NCBI GenBank assembly: GCA_934513205.1
Contig: CAKSWU010000023.1
Coordinates: 1-31,719 of the forward strand
Direction: 5' to 3'
Source: an uncultured Faecalibacterium sp.
GTDB taxonomy: Bacteria; Bacillota; Clostridia; Oscillospirales; Ruminococcaceae
Length of the DNA stretch: 31,719 nt
Both the position numbers and the translations under genes were made by a program. Below, piece after piece: positions 14,050-22,116 of this stretch. Within the stretch, counting starts at the first letter, position 1. Every line of letters begins with the position of its first letter. A model generated the notes under the pieces. The model searched no databases, was not told the origin of the DNA, and saw only the letters and a program-made list of their open reading frames with translations.

Positions 14050-15480
14050 TCACGTTCCTTTCCTTTGCAGGGGCAGTACCACAGCTTCCTCAGCGGGGCC
14101 GTACAAAGGCGCGATGATGGTCTTGTTGATGCGGGCATAGAAGCCAAGGCTCATCAGCACGCTGACCAGCTCCGCGATGAGGAAAGCCCACCACACATTG
14201 TTGACGTTGCCGGTCTGTGCCAGCAGCCACGCAGCCGGCAGCAGCACGAACAGCTGGCGGCATGCGGAAACGATCAGACTGAAGATCCCGTTGCCCAGCG
14301 CCTGAAACACCGAGCTGAGCACGATGCCGATGCCTGCCAGCAGAAAGTGGGGGCAGATGATGCGCATAGCCGGGATGCCGATGGCCAGCATGGCGTCGCT
14401 GGCGGCAAAGATGCTCAGCACCTGCCGGGGCGCGAACTGGAACACGCAGAAGCCGATGAACATGACCAGCTCGGCGTAGAACACCGACAGACGGATGGTC
14501 TTGCGCACCCGCTCCGGGCGGCGGGCACCGTAGTTGTAGCCGATGATGGGGATCATGCCGTTGTTCAGGCCGAAAATGGGCATGAACACAAAGCTTTGCA
14601 GCTTGAAGTAGACGCCGAACACTGCCACCGCCGTGGCGGAGAAGGCCATCAGGATCAGGTTCATACCAAAGGTCATCAGGCTGCCCACGCACTGCATGGC
14701 GATGCTGGGCAGACCCACGGTGTAGATGCGTCCGATGGCTTTGGCGCTGGGCCGGAAGCCCTTGAAGCTGATCTGGATGTCCGGGTTTTTGCAGACGTTG
14801 AAGTACAGGGTCATGCCTGCGCCGCAGAACTGACCGATGACGGTCGCCACCGCCGCACCGGTGGTGCCGGACAGCGCCTCGCCGCAGTAGCCGAAGATGA
14901 AGATGGGGTCCAGAATGATGTTCACCACAGCGCCCACCAGCTGGCTGATCATGCTCAGCTGGGTGCGTCCAGTGGCAGCCAGCAGCTTTTCGCCCATGAG
15001 CTGGGTGAACAGGCCCAGACTGAAGATGCAGCACACCGCCAGATACCGGATGCCCTGCTGCGCAATGGCGGCGTCACCGGTCTGGGCGTAGAAGTAGGGC
15101 TTCATGCAGGTAAGGCCCACAACAAAAAACACCACAAAGCTGCACAGGGACAGAAAAATGCCGTTTTCCGCGGTGGCGTTGGCGCGGTGCTGGTTCTTTT
15201 CGCCAAGGCTCTTGCTCAACAGGGCGTTGACGCCCACGCCGGTGCCCACGCCCACGGCGATCATGACATTTTGCAATGAAAACGCCAGTGACACAGCGGT
15301 GAGGGCTTCCTCGCTGACATGGGACACGAACACCGAGTCCACCACGTTGTACAGCGCCTGCACCAGCATGGAGATCATCATTGGGATGCTGAGCCTCAGC
15401 AGCAGCGGGTTGATTTCCATGGTGCCCATGATATTTTCCCGCACCTCGGCGGGTGTGGTCCGGGTCTGATTGTTTTCCAC
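14050..15480 (-). CDS. MATE-family efflux transporter
   Basis: A 476-residue, roughly 12-helix multidrug and toxic compound extrusion protein. It has two homologous halves: the first opens with INPLLLRLSIPMMISMLVQA and LYNVVDSVFVSH, the second contains GLPSIAMQCVGSLMTFGMN and GLNNGMIPIIGYNYGA, both characteristic of the DinF/NorM-like superfamily. These proteins export drugs or metabolites in exchange for Na+ or H+. The start is GTG at 15480 with AAAGGAG 6 nt upstream; a longer ORF extends upstream without a site. It is the first gene of the operon with DUF308 and the FAD oxidoreductase. The substrate is not predictable. Confidence 0.93.
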   Translation of the reverse strand: MENNQTRTTPAEVRENIMGTMEINPLLLRLSIPMMISMLVQALYNVVDSVFVSHVSEEALTAVSLAFSLQNVMIAVGVGTGVGVNALLSKSLGEKNQHRANATAENGIFLSLCSFVVFFVVGLTCMKPYFYAQTGDAAIAQQGIRYLAVCCIFSLGLFTQLMGEKLLAATGRTQLSMISQLVGAVVNIILDPIFIFGYCGEALSGTTGAAVATVIGQFCGAGMTLYFNVCKNPDIQISFKGFRPSAKAIGRIYTVGLPSIAMQCVGSLMTFGMNLILMAFSATAVAVFGVYFKLQSFVFMPIFGLNNGMIPIIGYNYGARRPERVRKTIRLSVFYAELVMFIGFCVFQFAPRQVLSIFAASDAMLAIGIPAMRIICPHFLLAGIGIVLSSVFQALGNGIFSLIVSACRQLFVLLPAAWLLAQTGNVNNVWWAFLIAELVSVLMSLGFYARINKTIIAPLYGPAEEAVVLPLQRKGT

Positions 15481-15556
15481 GATTTCTCCTTTTGAATACT
15501 TGGGATTGGGGATGCTGCGGCATGGATACCACTCTCCGTCAACGCCGCAGCCACTA

Positions 15557-15584
15557 AAGCCTTCCCCCAAGGGGGGAAGCCTTC
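15557..15584. repeat. Short hairpin related to the interspersed repeats
   Basis: GCCTTCCCCC and GGGGGGAAGCC form a GC-rich hairpin with an AA loop. The CCCCCAAGGGGG core resembles one found inside the interspersed element at 56-188. It may be a truncated copy. Confidence 0.4.
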
Positions 15585-15621
15585 AGAAGGTATACGCTCT
15601 GTAAGAACTTCCCTTGCCCGA

Positions 15622-15657
15622 AACGTGGGCAGGGTGCGGCTGCGCCCTGCCCACGTT
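15622..15657 (-). terminator. Strong hairpin downstream of the cytidylate-kinase-like gene
   Basis: AACGTGGGCAGGG (15622-15634) pairs with CCCTGCCCACGTT (15645-15657). It sits 30 bp after the stop at 15688. There is no long T run on the minus strand, so termination strength is uncertain. Confidence 0.5.
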
Positions 15658-15687
15658 CTGTCGTTGTTTATTGGGTCTGACCGGAAG

Positions 15688-16290
15688 TTACAGCGTCTTT
15701 TCCTTGGCGGCGGCTGCGTCCAGGATCATCTTCACGCAGGTCTCGCGGCCAAGGGCGGCGTTGATGGCAAGGTCGTAGTTGTGGGCATCGCCCCAGCGGT
15801 TCTGGGTATAGTAGTTGTAGTAGGCCGCGCGGTTGCGGTCGGTCTTTTCCACCTCTTCCTTGATGCCCTTTTCGTCCTTGGCCTTGACCAGCGGGTTGGT
15901 CTTTGCGTACTGCAGACGCCATTCCTTGGGTGCATACACGAACACGCGCAGCACGTCCGGACGCTCCCGCAGCACATAGTCGCCGCAGCGGCCCAGGATC
16001 ACACAGGGGCCCTCCTCTGCCAGCTGCTTGATGATGCGGCTCTGAAGAATGAACACCTGATCGCCCAGCGGCAGCTCGTTGCCCATGGTGTACAGGCTGT
16101 ACAGCAGGCTGTGGGTATGCCGTTTCTCGCTGGCTGCCACGGCCTCCTCTGACAGGCCGGAGTGCTTGGCTGCCATGGTGATCAGCTCTTTGTCGTAGAG
16201 CTTGATGCCCAGTGCGTTGGCTACATCTTCCGCGATGTAGCGTCCGCCCGTGCAGTACTCACGTCCCAAAGTGATGATCGTCTTTGCCAT
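15688..16290 (-). CDS. Cytidylate kinase-like protein
   Basis: A 200-residue P-loop protein. The N-terminus (MAKTIITLGREYCTGGRYIA) has the modified Walker A of the 'cytidylate kinase-like' (AAA_26) family, in which the usual GxxGxGKS is replaced by GREYCTGG. A later block (ILGRCGDYVLRERPDVLRVF) matches the family's second strand region. True CMP kinases are about 225 residues with a canonical P-loop, so this is not the housekeeping enzyme. Its phosphoryl acceptor is unknown. It is the last gene of a three-gene minus-strand operon, 54 bp after the C39-like gene. AGGAGGA sits before the ATG at 16290. Confidence 0.85.
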   Translation of the reverse strand: MAKTIITLGREYCTGGRYIAEDVANALGIKLYDKELITMAAKHSGLSEEAVAASEKRHTHSLLYSLYTMGNELPLGDQVFILQSRIIKQLAEEGPCVILGRCGDYVLRERPDVLRVFVYAPKEWRLQYAKTNPLVKAKDEKGIKEEVEKTDRNRAAYYNYYTQNRWGDAHNYDLAINAALGRETCVKMILDAAAAKEKTL

Positions 16291-16344
16291 AATGTGTTCC
16301 TCCTATGTCTTGATCTATCAGCCCAAAGGCCTTGGGACCGGGGA

Positions 16345-17709
16345 TCACTTCCCCGGAAGCTCCTGTACCTGGGAAACGGTTTTTTCCGGCGCGGGGCGGG
16401 GCTTTTGCAGCCACACCTCTGCCACCCGCATGGCTCCGGTCTGGTCCACCGCGTACACGCTGAACCGGCCCCCTGCCGCCAGCTGCTCCGCCGGGAAGCG
16501 GATGCCGCCCTCCGGGGTGCGCTCCATGCGCAGGAAGGTGCGGTGGGCGGTGGTGGCGTGAGCCACGCCGTCGTGGGGCGCGCAGGCGATCCAGCCGGAG
16601 AAGTTGTCCGGCAGCGGGTCCCGCGTGCCGTGCTGCTCAAAGAAGTACTCGCCCGGCTGTTCACCGGGGGTCAGTTCGCACCGCAGCCGCCGGGGACGGT
16701 TTGCCTCGATGTCCCGGGGCTTGGGGCGCAGGGCGATGGCACGCCCCGTAAAGTATCGCATGAAATCCACCAGTGCCATGGTGCAGTTCACCGACCCGTC
16801 GCTGTCGGCGGTGGGGTCGTTCAGCAGCACAAAATCCGCCATGACCGCGTCATCGTGGCCAAAGCCGTGCAGCCCCATCCAGACCCGCACCGCGTCGCGC
16901 TGGCCCCGGATGCGCCGCTCCACCTGCACTGCCACGCAGCAGCCATCGTGGATCTGCGCACGCAGGTCGGCAAGGTCCATCCATGCCTGCCAGCAGGGGT
17001 AGCCGCAGCAGCCCGCCGCCGCAGCGGCAAAGGCAGCGTTGGCGGTGGTGCTGTGGCTCATGTCCTCCATGACATAAGCCACTTCCTCCGGCAGGATATC
17101 CTCGCCCCAGCAGTTCATCAGCGCCGCCATCACCAGCGGCAGGTCCATGGTCCTGCCAAAGGTGGGGTCGTGGGCCGAAAGGCAGTATTCCGGCAGGTAG
17201 AGCCGCCGGTTCAGTGCGTGACCATTGTGTTTTTCCCACGCGATCGGGCGCACCGCAGCCGCCAGCAGGCGCACCGCAGGGCTGACCTTGTCGTCGTTGG
17301 TGGACAGGTTCACCTGCAGCTGCACACCGGTGCCGCCGCCCGGTGTCGCCACCGCCACGGTATCCCCCATCAGAAAGATCATGCCGTCATCGCTTTGGGA
17401 GTTGCAGCTGCACCGGGGGTAACCCGGTGCCCACTTGCCAAAGCTCATCCAGCCGGTCCAGTTACCGTCGGCATACACCCGGCAGCGCACCTCCACCATG
17501 GTGTTGTGGGGAGCAAAGGCGTTCCAGCTGACGCTCAGGTTGCAAAAGGGCGGCATGGCAAATTCCGGGGTGGTGTAGCTGCCATACTGCAGGCTGCGCC
17601 CCGCCACGCTGTCCAGCACCAGCGCGCCGTTTTCCAGCGCAAGGTTGTCCAGCTGCCCCCGGGAGAAGGTCTCGGTGCCCTGCAGGACCAGATTATTCCG
17701 TTGTTCCAT
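16345..17709 (-). CDS. C39-like papain-fold protein lacking catalytic residues
   Basis: A 454-residue protein. An N-terminal beta-rich half (about 1-155, with GWMSFGKWAPG and VQLQVNLSTND) is followed by a segment that aligns by eye with C39-like cysteine peptidases (YLPEYCLSAHD at 171; FVLLNDPTADS at 293, matching the usual VNDPAA block). In active relatives the start of the domain carries Trp-Cys-Ser-Pro-Thr-Ser and the later histidine precedes LVVVGF. Here those positions read GRTMDLP (about 185-191) and RVWMGLHGF (275-283), so neither the nucleophile nor the histidine is in place. There is no signal peptide. It is probably a binding or structural protein rather than a protease. It lies between a DUF624 membrane protein and a kinase-like protein. 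My family assignment is by motif memory only. Confidence 0.6.
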   Translation of the reverse strand: MEQRNNLVLQGTETFSRGQLDNLALENGALVLDSVAGRSLQYGSYTTPEFAMPPFCNLSVSWNAFAPHNTMVEVRCRVYADGNWTGWMSFGKWAPGYPRCSCNSQSDDGMIFLMGDTVAVATPGGGTGVQLQVNLSTNDDKVSPAVRLLAAAVRPIAWEKHNGHALNRRLYLPEYCLSAHDPTFGRTMDLPLVMAALMNCWGEDILPEEVAYVMEDMSHSTTANAAFAAAAAGCCGYPCWQAWMDLADLRAQIHDGCCVAVQVERRIRGQRDAVRVWMGLHGFGHDDAVMADFVLLNDPTADSDGSVNCTMALVDFMRYFTGRAIALRPKPRDIEANRPRRLRCELTPGEQPGEYFFEQHGTRDPLPDNFSGWIACAPHDGVAHATTAHRTFLRMERTPEGGIRFPAEQLAAGGRFSVYAVDQTGAMRVAEVWLQKPRPAPEKTVSQVQELPGK

Positions 17710-17735
17710 ACGACACCTCTCCTCTCAGCGGCGGG

Positions 17736-18578
17736 TCATTCTTCGTGGTCGTCCTCATCGGAGGCGTAGTCCTCTTTCAGGGCAGCCTCCAGCTGGGCAT
17801 CCTTCATTTTGCGGATGTTCTCCTCGATGTGGAACACTTTTTCGATGTCGCCGTAGACGATCTGGCAGGACACCTCGGTGACGAACCAGAAACCGAAGAT
17901 CAGCATCAGGAAAAGCCCCAGCGGCATGCACAGGATCACCACGCCCCAGAACAGGATCTGCACGATGGAAGCCGCCAGCGCGTGGGGCAGAAAGGCGATC
18001 ATGCAGTTGATGCTGTTCTGCAGGGTGCGGCCCAGCGGCTGCTCCAGCAGCACGATCTGGGGCCACATATAGGTGAACAGCATTTGGAAGATCAGCAGGT
18101 TCAGCACCGTCGCCACCCACATGGGCACGCCCACGTTGACCCCCTGATACAGCATGTTGAAGCAGAAATACACCAGAAAGATCTGCAGCGTCACCACCAC
18201 GCAGTAGAGCACGCCCGGCAGGATGCTGGCCTTGAAGTTGCGCTTGAAGGCGCGGCGGTAGGTCACCCACCAGTAGCCCGCCTCATCGCGCAGCGCCCGC
18301 AGCACGGTGTCGTACATGCCCGACAGCGCCGGGCCTGCCAGAATGCCGCCCACGGCGGCACTGCCCAGCATCACCGGCAGGCTGCCCGCCAGAAAGCCGA
18401 TGTACACCAGACAGATCACCGGCACAAAGCCGATGCAGCACAGCAGATTTGCCAGAAACAGGCCGTTCATGTCCCGGCCCACCAGCTCGAAAAAGCGGCC
18501 CGGCCCGGTCTTGCGGGGGGCGTCCTTGTCCACGCCCTTGCCGGCCTTGAAGTCATTTGCAGAAGGAAACAGTCCCAT
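17736..18578 (-). CDS. DUF624 (YesL-like) membrane protein
   Basis: A 280-residue membrane protein with about five hydrophobic segments. The N-terminal block (GRFFELVGRDMNGLFLANLL) and the following helix pair match DUF624, a family often placed beside carbohydrate transporters and thought to have an accessory role, as for YesL. The C-terminal tail is soluble and acidic, ending EDYASDEDDHEE. I chose the start at 18578 with AGAAAGG upstream; the longer frame begins 17 codons earlier inside the leader. It is the first gene of the operon (promoter 18665-18693), followed after 26 bp by the C39-like gene. Confidence 0.8.
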   Translation of the reverse strand: MGLFPSANDFKAGKGVDKDAPRKTGPGRFFELVGRDMNGLFLANLLCCIGFVPVICLVYIGFLAGSLPVMLGSAAVGGILAGPALSGMYDTVLRALRDEAGYWWVTYRRAFKRNFKASILPGVLYCVVVTLQIFLVYFCFNMLYQGVNVGVPMWVATVLNLLIFQMLFTYMWPQIVLLEQPLGRTLQNSINCMIAFLPHALAASIVQILFWGVVILCMPLGLFLMLIFGFWFVTEVSCQIVYGDIEKVFHIEENIRKMKDAQLEAALKEDYASDEDDHEE

Positions 18579-18664
18579 ATTGATGCGGTACCTTTCTCTT
18601 GTCCCATTGGTCCAGCGCGGGCATTTCACACAGAAAGTGCCATGTTGCTGGCTTTACATCTATA

Positions 18665-18693
18665 AATATACCCGCATTTTGGCCATTTTGCAA
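18665..18693 (-). promoter_or_regulatory. Promoter of the DUF624 operon
   Basis: Minus strand: TTGCAA (18688-18693), 17 bp, TATATT (18665-18670), about 80 nt before the start codon. Confidence 0.65.
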
Positions 18694-18751
18694 GAGCATG
18701 GACCAGTGAATCAGAAAAAAACAATAATTTCTCCCCTTTTTTCAAAAAGTG

Positions 18752-18760
18752 TGATACAAT
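18752..18760 (+). promoter_or_regulatory. Extended -10 promoter of the plsC-like gene
   Basis: TG-A-TACAAT (18752-18760) is an extended -10 element without a clear -35. It lies 36 nt before the ATG at 18796. Confidence 0.6.
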
Positions 18761-18795
18761 GACAATGGCATTATTTGCCGAAGGGAGAGCATATT

Positions 18796-19521
18796 ATGAG
18801 CATTTTTCGCACCATTGCGATGTTTCTTTATTTGTTTGGCTATATGATCGTCCACTATGGCATCCTGCGGCGCGCCGAGCGCGCTCTGGCTGCCGGGGAC
18901 ACCGCTGCCGTGGAGCAGATCGTGAACCAGCACATTCCGCACTGGAGCCGGGGCATCCTGAAGGTGACCGGCGTTTCCCTGCGGGTGGAAGGGCTGGAGA
19001 ACATCCCCAAGAACACCGCCTGTGTCTTTGTGGGCAACCACCGCAGCTACTACGACATTCCCCTGCTGCTGGCAGGTCTGGACAAGCCTCACGGCATTCT
19101 GGCAAAGGAAGAGCTGGAGAAGATCCCTCTGCTGAACCGCTGGATGAAGCTGCTGGGCTGCGTGTTTGTGCAGCGTGACGATGTGCGCGCCTCGGTGCGC
19201 GCGTTGAACGATGCCACCGCCATCGTGGAGAGCGGGCGCAGCTTCGTCATCTTCCCGGAGGGCACCCGCTATAAGGGCGAGGAAGGCGGCGTGGGCGAGT
19301 TCAAGGCCGGTGCCTTCCGCATCGCGGTCAAGACCGGTGCGCCGGTGGTGCCGGTGGCCATTACCGGTGCGCGCGCCCTGTTTGAGACCAATGGCAACCG
19401 CTGCCGCCCGGGCAGCGTACACATTCAGGTGCTGCCCCCCATCCAGACTGCCGGTATGAACAAGGCGGAGCAGAAGCAGCTGCCCGATGCCGTGCGTCAG
19501 GTCATTCTGGCGCAGCTCTGA
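18796..19521 (+). CDS. plsC: 1-acyl-sn-glycerol-3-phosphate acyltransferase (PlsC family)
   Basis: A 241-residue membrane-bound acyltransferase. It carries the catalytic H-x4-D motif in NHRSYYD (His82, Asp87), the glycerol-phosphate-binding FPEGTR (153-158) and the VPVAIT block (185-190), in the normal order and spacing. An N-terminal hydrophobic helix (about 5-22) anchors it to the cytoplasmic face. The enzyme adds the second acyl chain to lysophosphatidic acid to form phosphatidic acid, the precursor of membrane phospholipids. Other acyl acceptors are possible within the family. The start at 18796 is preceded by AAGGGAGA. It is the first gene of a three-gene unit, with the next start 22 bp downstream. 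Confidence 0.93.
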   Translation: MSIFRTIAMFLYLFGYMIVHYGILRRAERALAAGDTAAVEQIVNQHIPHWSRGILKVTGVSLRVEGLENIPKNTACVFVGNHRSYYDIPLLLAGLDKPHGILAKEELEKIPLLNRWMKLLGCVFVQRDDVRASVRALNDATAIVESGRSFVIFPEGTRYKGEEGGVGEFKAGAFRIAVKTGAPVVPVAITGARALFETNGNRCRPGSVHIQVLPPIQTAGMNKAEQKQLPDAVRQVILAQL

Positions 19522-19543
19522 TTCCAGCTCTGGGAGGACCTCT

Positions 19544-20296
19544 ATGGCAAGCTACCGTTACGAACGTGACATCGACCCCAGGGATGTGGCTCCCCGCAAA
19601 CAGCGGCAGTACACCCGGAAGGAGCGCTGGGCAAACTGGTGGGACTACAACCTGAAATGGGTGCTGCTCATCGGCATTGCCGTGGCGTTTTTCGGCTACA
19701 ATTTCATCGGACAGTATTTCTTTACGGTGCGGGCCGACTACAACATCGCAGTGGTGGCCCCCCACTACCTGCCGGAAGCCACCCAGACCGCCCTGCAAAA
19801 CGCCCTTGCCGCTTACGGCGAGGACCGCAACGGAGACGGACGGGTGGTGGTGAAGCTGAACGTCTACACCATGGACTTTGGCAGCGAGGACTCGGACGCC
19901 TATCTGGACATGGCGGGCACCACCAAGCTGTCCACCGACATTCAGGGCGCTTTGAGCTCCATCTTCCTGCTGTACGACCCGGAGGGCTTTCAAAAGACCA
20001 CCGGCACCCTGCGGTATCTGGACGGCACCCTGCCCCAGTCCGATGCGGACAGCGACTGGTGGAACATGGTCTACCGCTGGACCGACTGCCCGGTGCTGAC
20101 CGGGCTGGAGCTGGGAGATTACGCCCCGGACGCGGTGCAGGGCAGCAGCGGCAGCAGCCAGCAGCTGCTGAGCCGCTATTATATCGGGATGCGCGGCGCG
20201 TGGAACAAGGACTCTGCCAAGCTTCTGGAGGGCGGCGAAGCCCTGTGGGATGCCCTGACCGCCGGGGCCGTCTCCACCGCCGGCAAGGCGGACTGA
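19544..20296 (+). CDS. Single-pass membrane protein of unknown function
   Basis: A 250-residue protein with a basic cytoplasmic N-terminus (ASYRYERDIDPRD, then RKQRQYTRKER), one transmembrane helix at about 37-60 (LKWVLLIGIAVAFFGYNF) and a 190-residue external domain. The external part carries an EF-hand-like loop, Asp94-Arg-Asn96-Gly-Asp98-Gly99. I do not recognise the family. It follows plsC by 22 bp, with GGGAGGA 5 nt before its ATG, and its stop overlaps the start of the next small gene. Co-expression with PlsC suggests an envelope role, but that is only context. Confidence 0.8.
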   Translation: MASYRYERDIDPRDVAPRKQRQYTRKERWANWWDYNLKWVLLIGIAVAFFGYNFIGQYFFTVRADYNIAVVAPHYLPEATQTALQNALAAYGEDRNGDGRVVVKLNVYTMDFGSEDSDAYLDMAGTTKLSTDIQGALSSIFLLYDPEGFQKTTGTLRYLDGTLPQSDADSDWWNMVYRWTDCPVLTGLELGDYAPDAVQGSSGSSQQLLSRYYIGMRGAWNKDSAKLLEGGEALWDALTAGAVSTAGKAD

Positions 20297-20484
20297 TGCG
20301 GCTGCGCATCAAGCGGGGCGGGCCTGCCGGGCGCTTTGTGTTCCGCCGCCCGGCTGCCCCGCAAACGCCGCCGCAGCCGTCTGTGCCCACTGCCGCCCAG
20401 CTGGACAACCCCTATGGGCGGTACTACGGCAGTCCCCGCAGCCGCGAGATGCTGCGGCAGGGCCGCAAGGACCCGCACCCCTGA
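20296..20484 (+). CDS. Small basic hypothetical protein, translationally coupled
   Basis: A 62-residue ORF whose ATG overlaps the previous stop codon (TGATG at 20294-20298). It is rich in Arg, Pro and Gly, with a Tyr-rich block (LDNPYGRYYGSPRS) and a basic N-terminus (MRLRIKRGG). There are no hydrophobic segments. The overlap with the membrane-protein gene and the terminator 9 bp after it make it a probable third gene of the plsC unit. I do not recognise it; low-complexity composition means it could also be spurious. Confidence 0.5.
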   Translation: MRLRIKRGGPAGRFVFRRPAAPQTPPQPSVPTAAQLDNPYGRYYGSPRSREMLRQGRKDPHP

Positions 20485-20492
20485 AAGCAAAG

Positions 20493-20542
20493 AAGCATGT
20501 GCACCGCAGAGGGCAGAGCCTCCGGCGGGCACATGCTTTTTG
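20493..20542 (+). terminator. Terminator of the plsC operon
   Basis: AAGCATGTGC (20493-20502) pairs with GCACATGCTT (20529-20538), followed by TTTTGTTTTG. The loop is long and can form smaller inner pairs. Confidence 0.75.
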
Positions 20543-20558
20543 TTTTGGGGTCGGCGGC

Positions 20559-21194
20559 TTACAGTGCCGAGTAGCCGAAGCTGTTCACCAGTGCGTCAAT
20601 GTGCTGGCCCGCCTTGCACAGGGGGCAGTCGCGGCTGTCGAAGCTGGCGTAGTCCGGCAGGCTGGCGGGGTCGAAGATGGAGGTGACCGGGTAGCCCAGA
20701 CACTCGTGGGTGGTGGCAAAGATGGCAGACAGGCCCGCCACGATGCCGCCGTAGTAGTTCACCGCCTCGATGGCAGCCTGCACGGTGTAGCCGGTGGTGA
20801 TGGATGCCGCCAGAATGAGCACGTTCTTGCCCTTGACCATGGGGGCCAGATTGTCCCGCAGGATGATCTGGCTGCCGGTGGTGTACTCCGGCGTGACCAC
20901 ATAGATGGTCTGATGGGCGTTCATGTTGGCAAAGCCGTCCTTGGTCAGCTCGTTTGCCAGACAGGTGCCGATGACCTGTGTGCCGTCCAGACACAGCACC
21001 GTGTCCACGATGGTGCTGTGCTGATAGGCGCTGACCAGCTCTTTTGCCACGGCCTTTGCCTCGGACAGACGGGCTTTCTGGGTGGTCACGTCGATGTAAT
21101 AGTTGATATGGCTGTGGCTGGTGGCAAAGTGGCCCTTTGCCACGCGCAGGAACAGGTTGCTTTTCTTGGTGGGGAGCTTTACCATATTGATCAT
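20559..21194 (-). CDS. Phosphoribosyltransferase-fold protein with altered PRPP loop
   Basis: A 211-residue protein of the type I phosphoribosyltransferase fold, related to orotate PRTases. The PRPP-binding segment is VLILAASITTGYT (125-137). The normal form has two adjacent acidic residues where this has Ala129-Ala130-Ser131, while the following TTGxT that binds the phosphate is kept. The N-terminus has the basic TKKSNLFLRVAKGH, and the C-terminus has a Cys-Pro-Leu-Cys pair (about 191-194) followed by KAGQHIDALVNSFGYSAL. It may bind a nucleotide without normal catalysis, or use an altered mechanism. The start at 21194 has AAGGAGTG upstream. It is a single gene between terminators. Confidence 0.75.
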   Translation of the reverse strand: MINMVKLPTKKSNLFLRVAKGHFATSHSHINYYIDVTTQKARLSEAKAVAKELVSAYQHSTIVDTVLCLDGTQVIGTCLANELTKDGFANMNAHQTIYVVTPEYTTGSQIILRDNLAPMVKGKNVLILAASITTGYTVQAAIEAVNYYGGIVAGLSAIFATTHECLGYPVTSIFDPASLPDYASFDSRDCPLCKAGQHIDALVNSFGYSAL

Positions 21195-21379
21195 CGAACC
21201 AACACTCCTTTGCAGCGTTTTCAGACATTCCCTCCGGCGGAAGGGCCGCGCCTTTTGCGGTGCCGCGTACCTTCTGCAATTTCATATCCCTATTGTACCG
21301 AAAAACGCCACTGTGCACAAGGAACAAATTTACTGAAAAAGTTTGTCGTTTTTGCACTGTTTCGTCAGATTCTGGGATA

Positions 21380-21415
21380 CAAAAAGACCCGCACCCTTTT
21401 GCAGGTGCGGGCCTT
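21380..21415 (-). terminator. Terminator of the Tat-lipoprotein gene at 21432
   Basis: On the minus strand CCCGCACC and GGTGCGGG form an 8-bp stem followed by TCTTTTTG. It separates the lipoprotein gene from the phosphoribosyltransferase gene. The region 21195-21379 holds no gene that I can see. Confidence 0.8.
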
Positions 21416-21431
21416 GAAATTGCAGCGGAAA

Positions 21432-22025
21432 TTACTCCAGCCCAAAGAGGGAGCTGATGTTCCAGGTCGCAAAGACATCCGCATAGGAGTCCTTGTCGTT
21501 GCCCAGAGCGGTATGACGGGGGAAGTACTGGATGTACACAGCGGTTGCACCCACAAGCGCCCGCTCCAGACCGGTAACGGTCACGGTGTTCAGCTGGGGC
21601 AGGTTGCTGTTCTTGCCGACCTCGATCGGGGAAATCTCGTTTGCAGCCTTGATCACCACGCCAGAAGCATCGTTGGCAACATAGTACTTCGAGCCTTCTG
21701 CGGTGTCAACGCGGATGCGATAATACTGCGATGCGCTGCTGGTGCCCTCGGAAACGGGTCTGTGGCTGAAGGCGCAGGTCAGGACACCACCCTCAAACTT
21801 CGTGCCGTCATTCAGCAGGATGTGCTTATCGTGGGTAGCACCGATGCCCATGAAGCCGCCGGAGCTGCCGCCAAAGGTCAGGTCAACGTTTGCCCCAGGG
21901 GTAAACACTTTGTACGGCTGGTTGGGGTTGTCACCGCAGCCGGTGAACAGGCCTGCGCTGGCAACTGCCACTGCAGTGAGGGCGGTGTACTTCATAAAAT
22001 CACGACGAGAGAAGGTATAGGACAT
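21432..22025 (-). CDS. Tat-signal lipoprotein, function unknown
   Basis: A 197-residue exported protein. The signal peptide has a twin-arginine motif SRRDFMK at 6-12, a hydrophobic core and a lipobox ending at Cys30 (GLFTGC). It should therefore be exported folded by the Tat system and lipid-anchored outside. The mature part is a beta-rich domain (VLTCAFSHRP, YYRIRVDTAEG, LNTVTVTGLERALVG) that I do not recognise. SRR starts at the same residue as in the Tat proteins at 22198-22812 and 27382-27987. It has its own promoter, whose sequence resembles that of the 27382 gene. AAAGGAGGA lies before the ATG at 22025. Confidence 0.85.
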   Translation of the reverse strand: MSYTFSRRDFMKYTALTAVAVASAGLFTGCGDNPNQPYKVFTPGANVDLTFGGSSGGFMGIGATHDKHILLNDGTKFEGGVLTCAFSHRPVSEGTSSASQYYRIRVDTAEGSKYYVANDASGVVIKAANEISPIEVGKNSNLPQLNTVTVTGLERALVGATAVYIQYFPRHTALGNDKDSYADVFATWNISSLFGLE

Positions 22026-22087
22026 AATGATCGTTCCTCCTTTTTTTCAGAGCGATAACATTCAGACTGCCGTTTGGCTTTACCTAT

Positions 22088-22116
22088 ACAATAGGCGAAA
22101 CCGACGGCGTTGTCAA
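22088..22116 (-). promoter_or_regulatory. Promoter of the Tat-lipoprotein gene at 21432
   Basis: Minus strand: perfect TTGACA (22111-22116), 17 bp, TATTGT (22088-22093), continuing as TATTGTATAGG. The TTGACA-N17-TATTGTATA pattern recurs at 27320-27351. Confidence 0.75.

Noticed and set aside
15688..16290. The kinase-like gene as the housekeeping cmk
   Set aside because: The P-loop is altered, the length is shorter than usual, and the family is the cytidylate-kinase-like group of unknown substrate.
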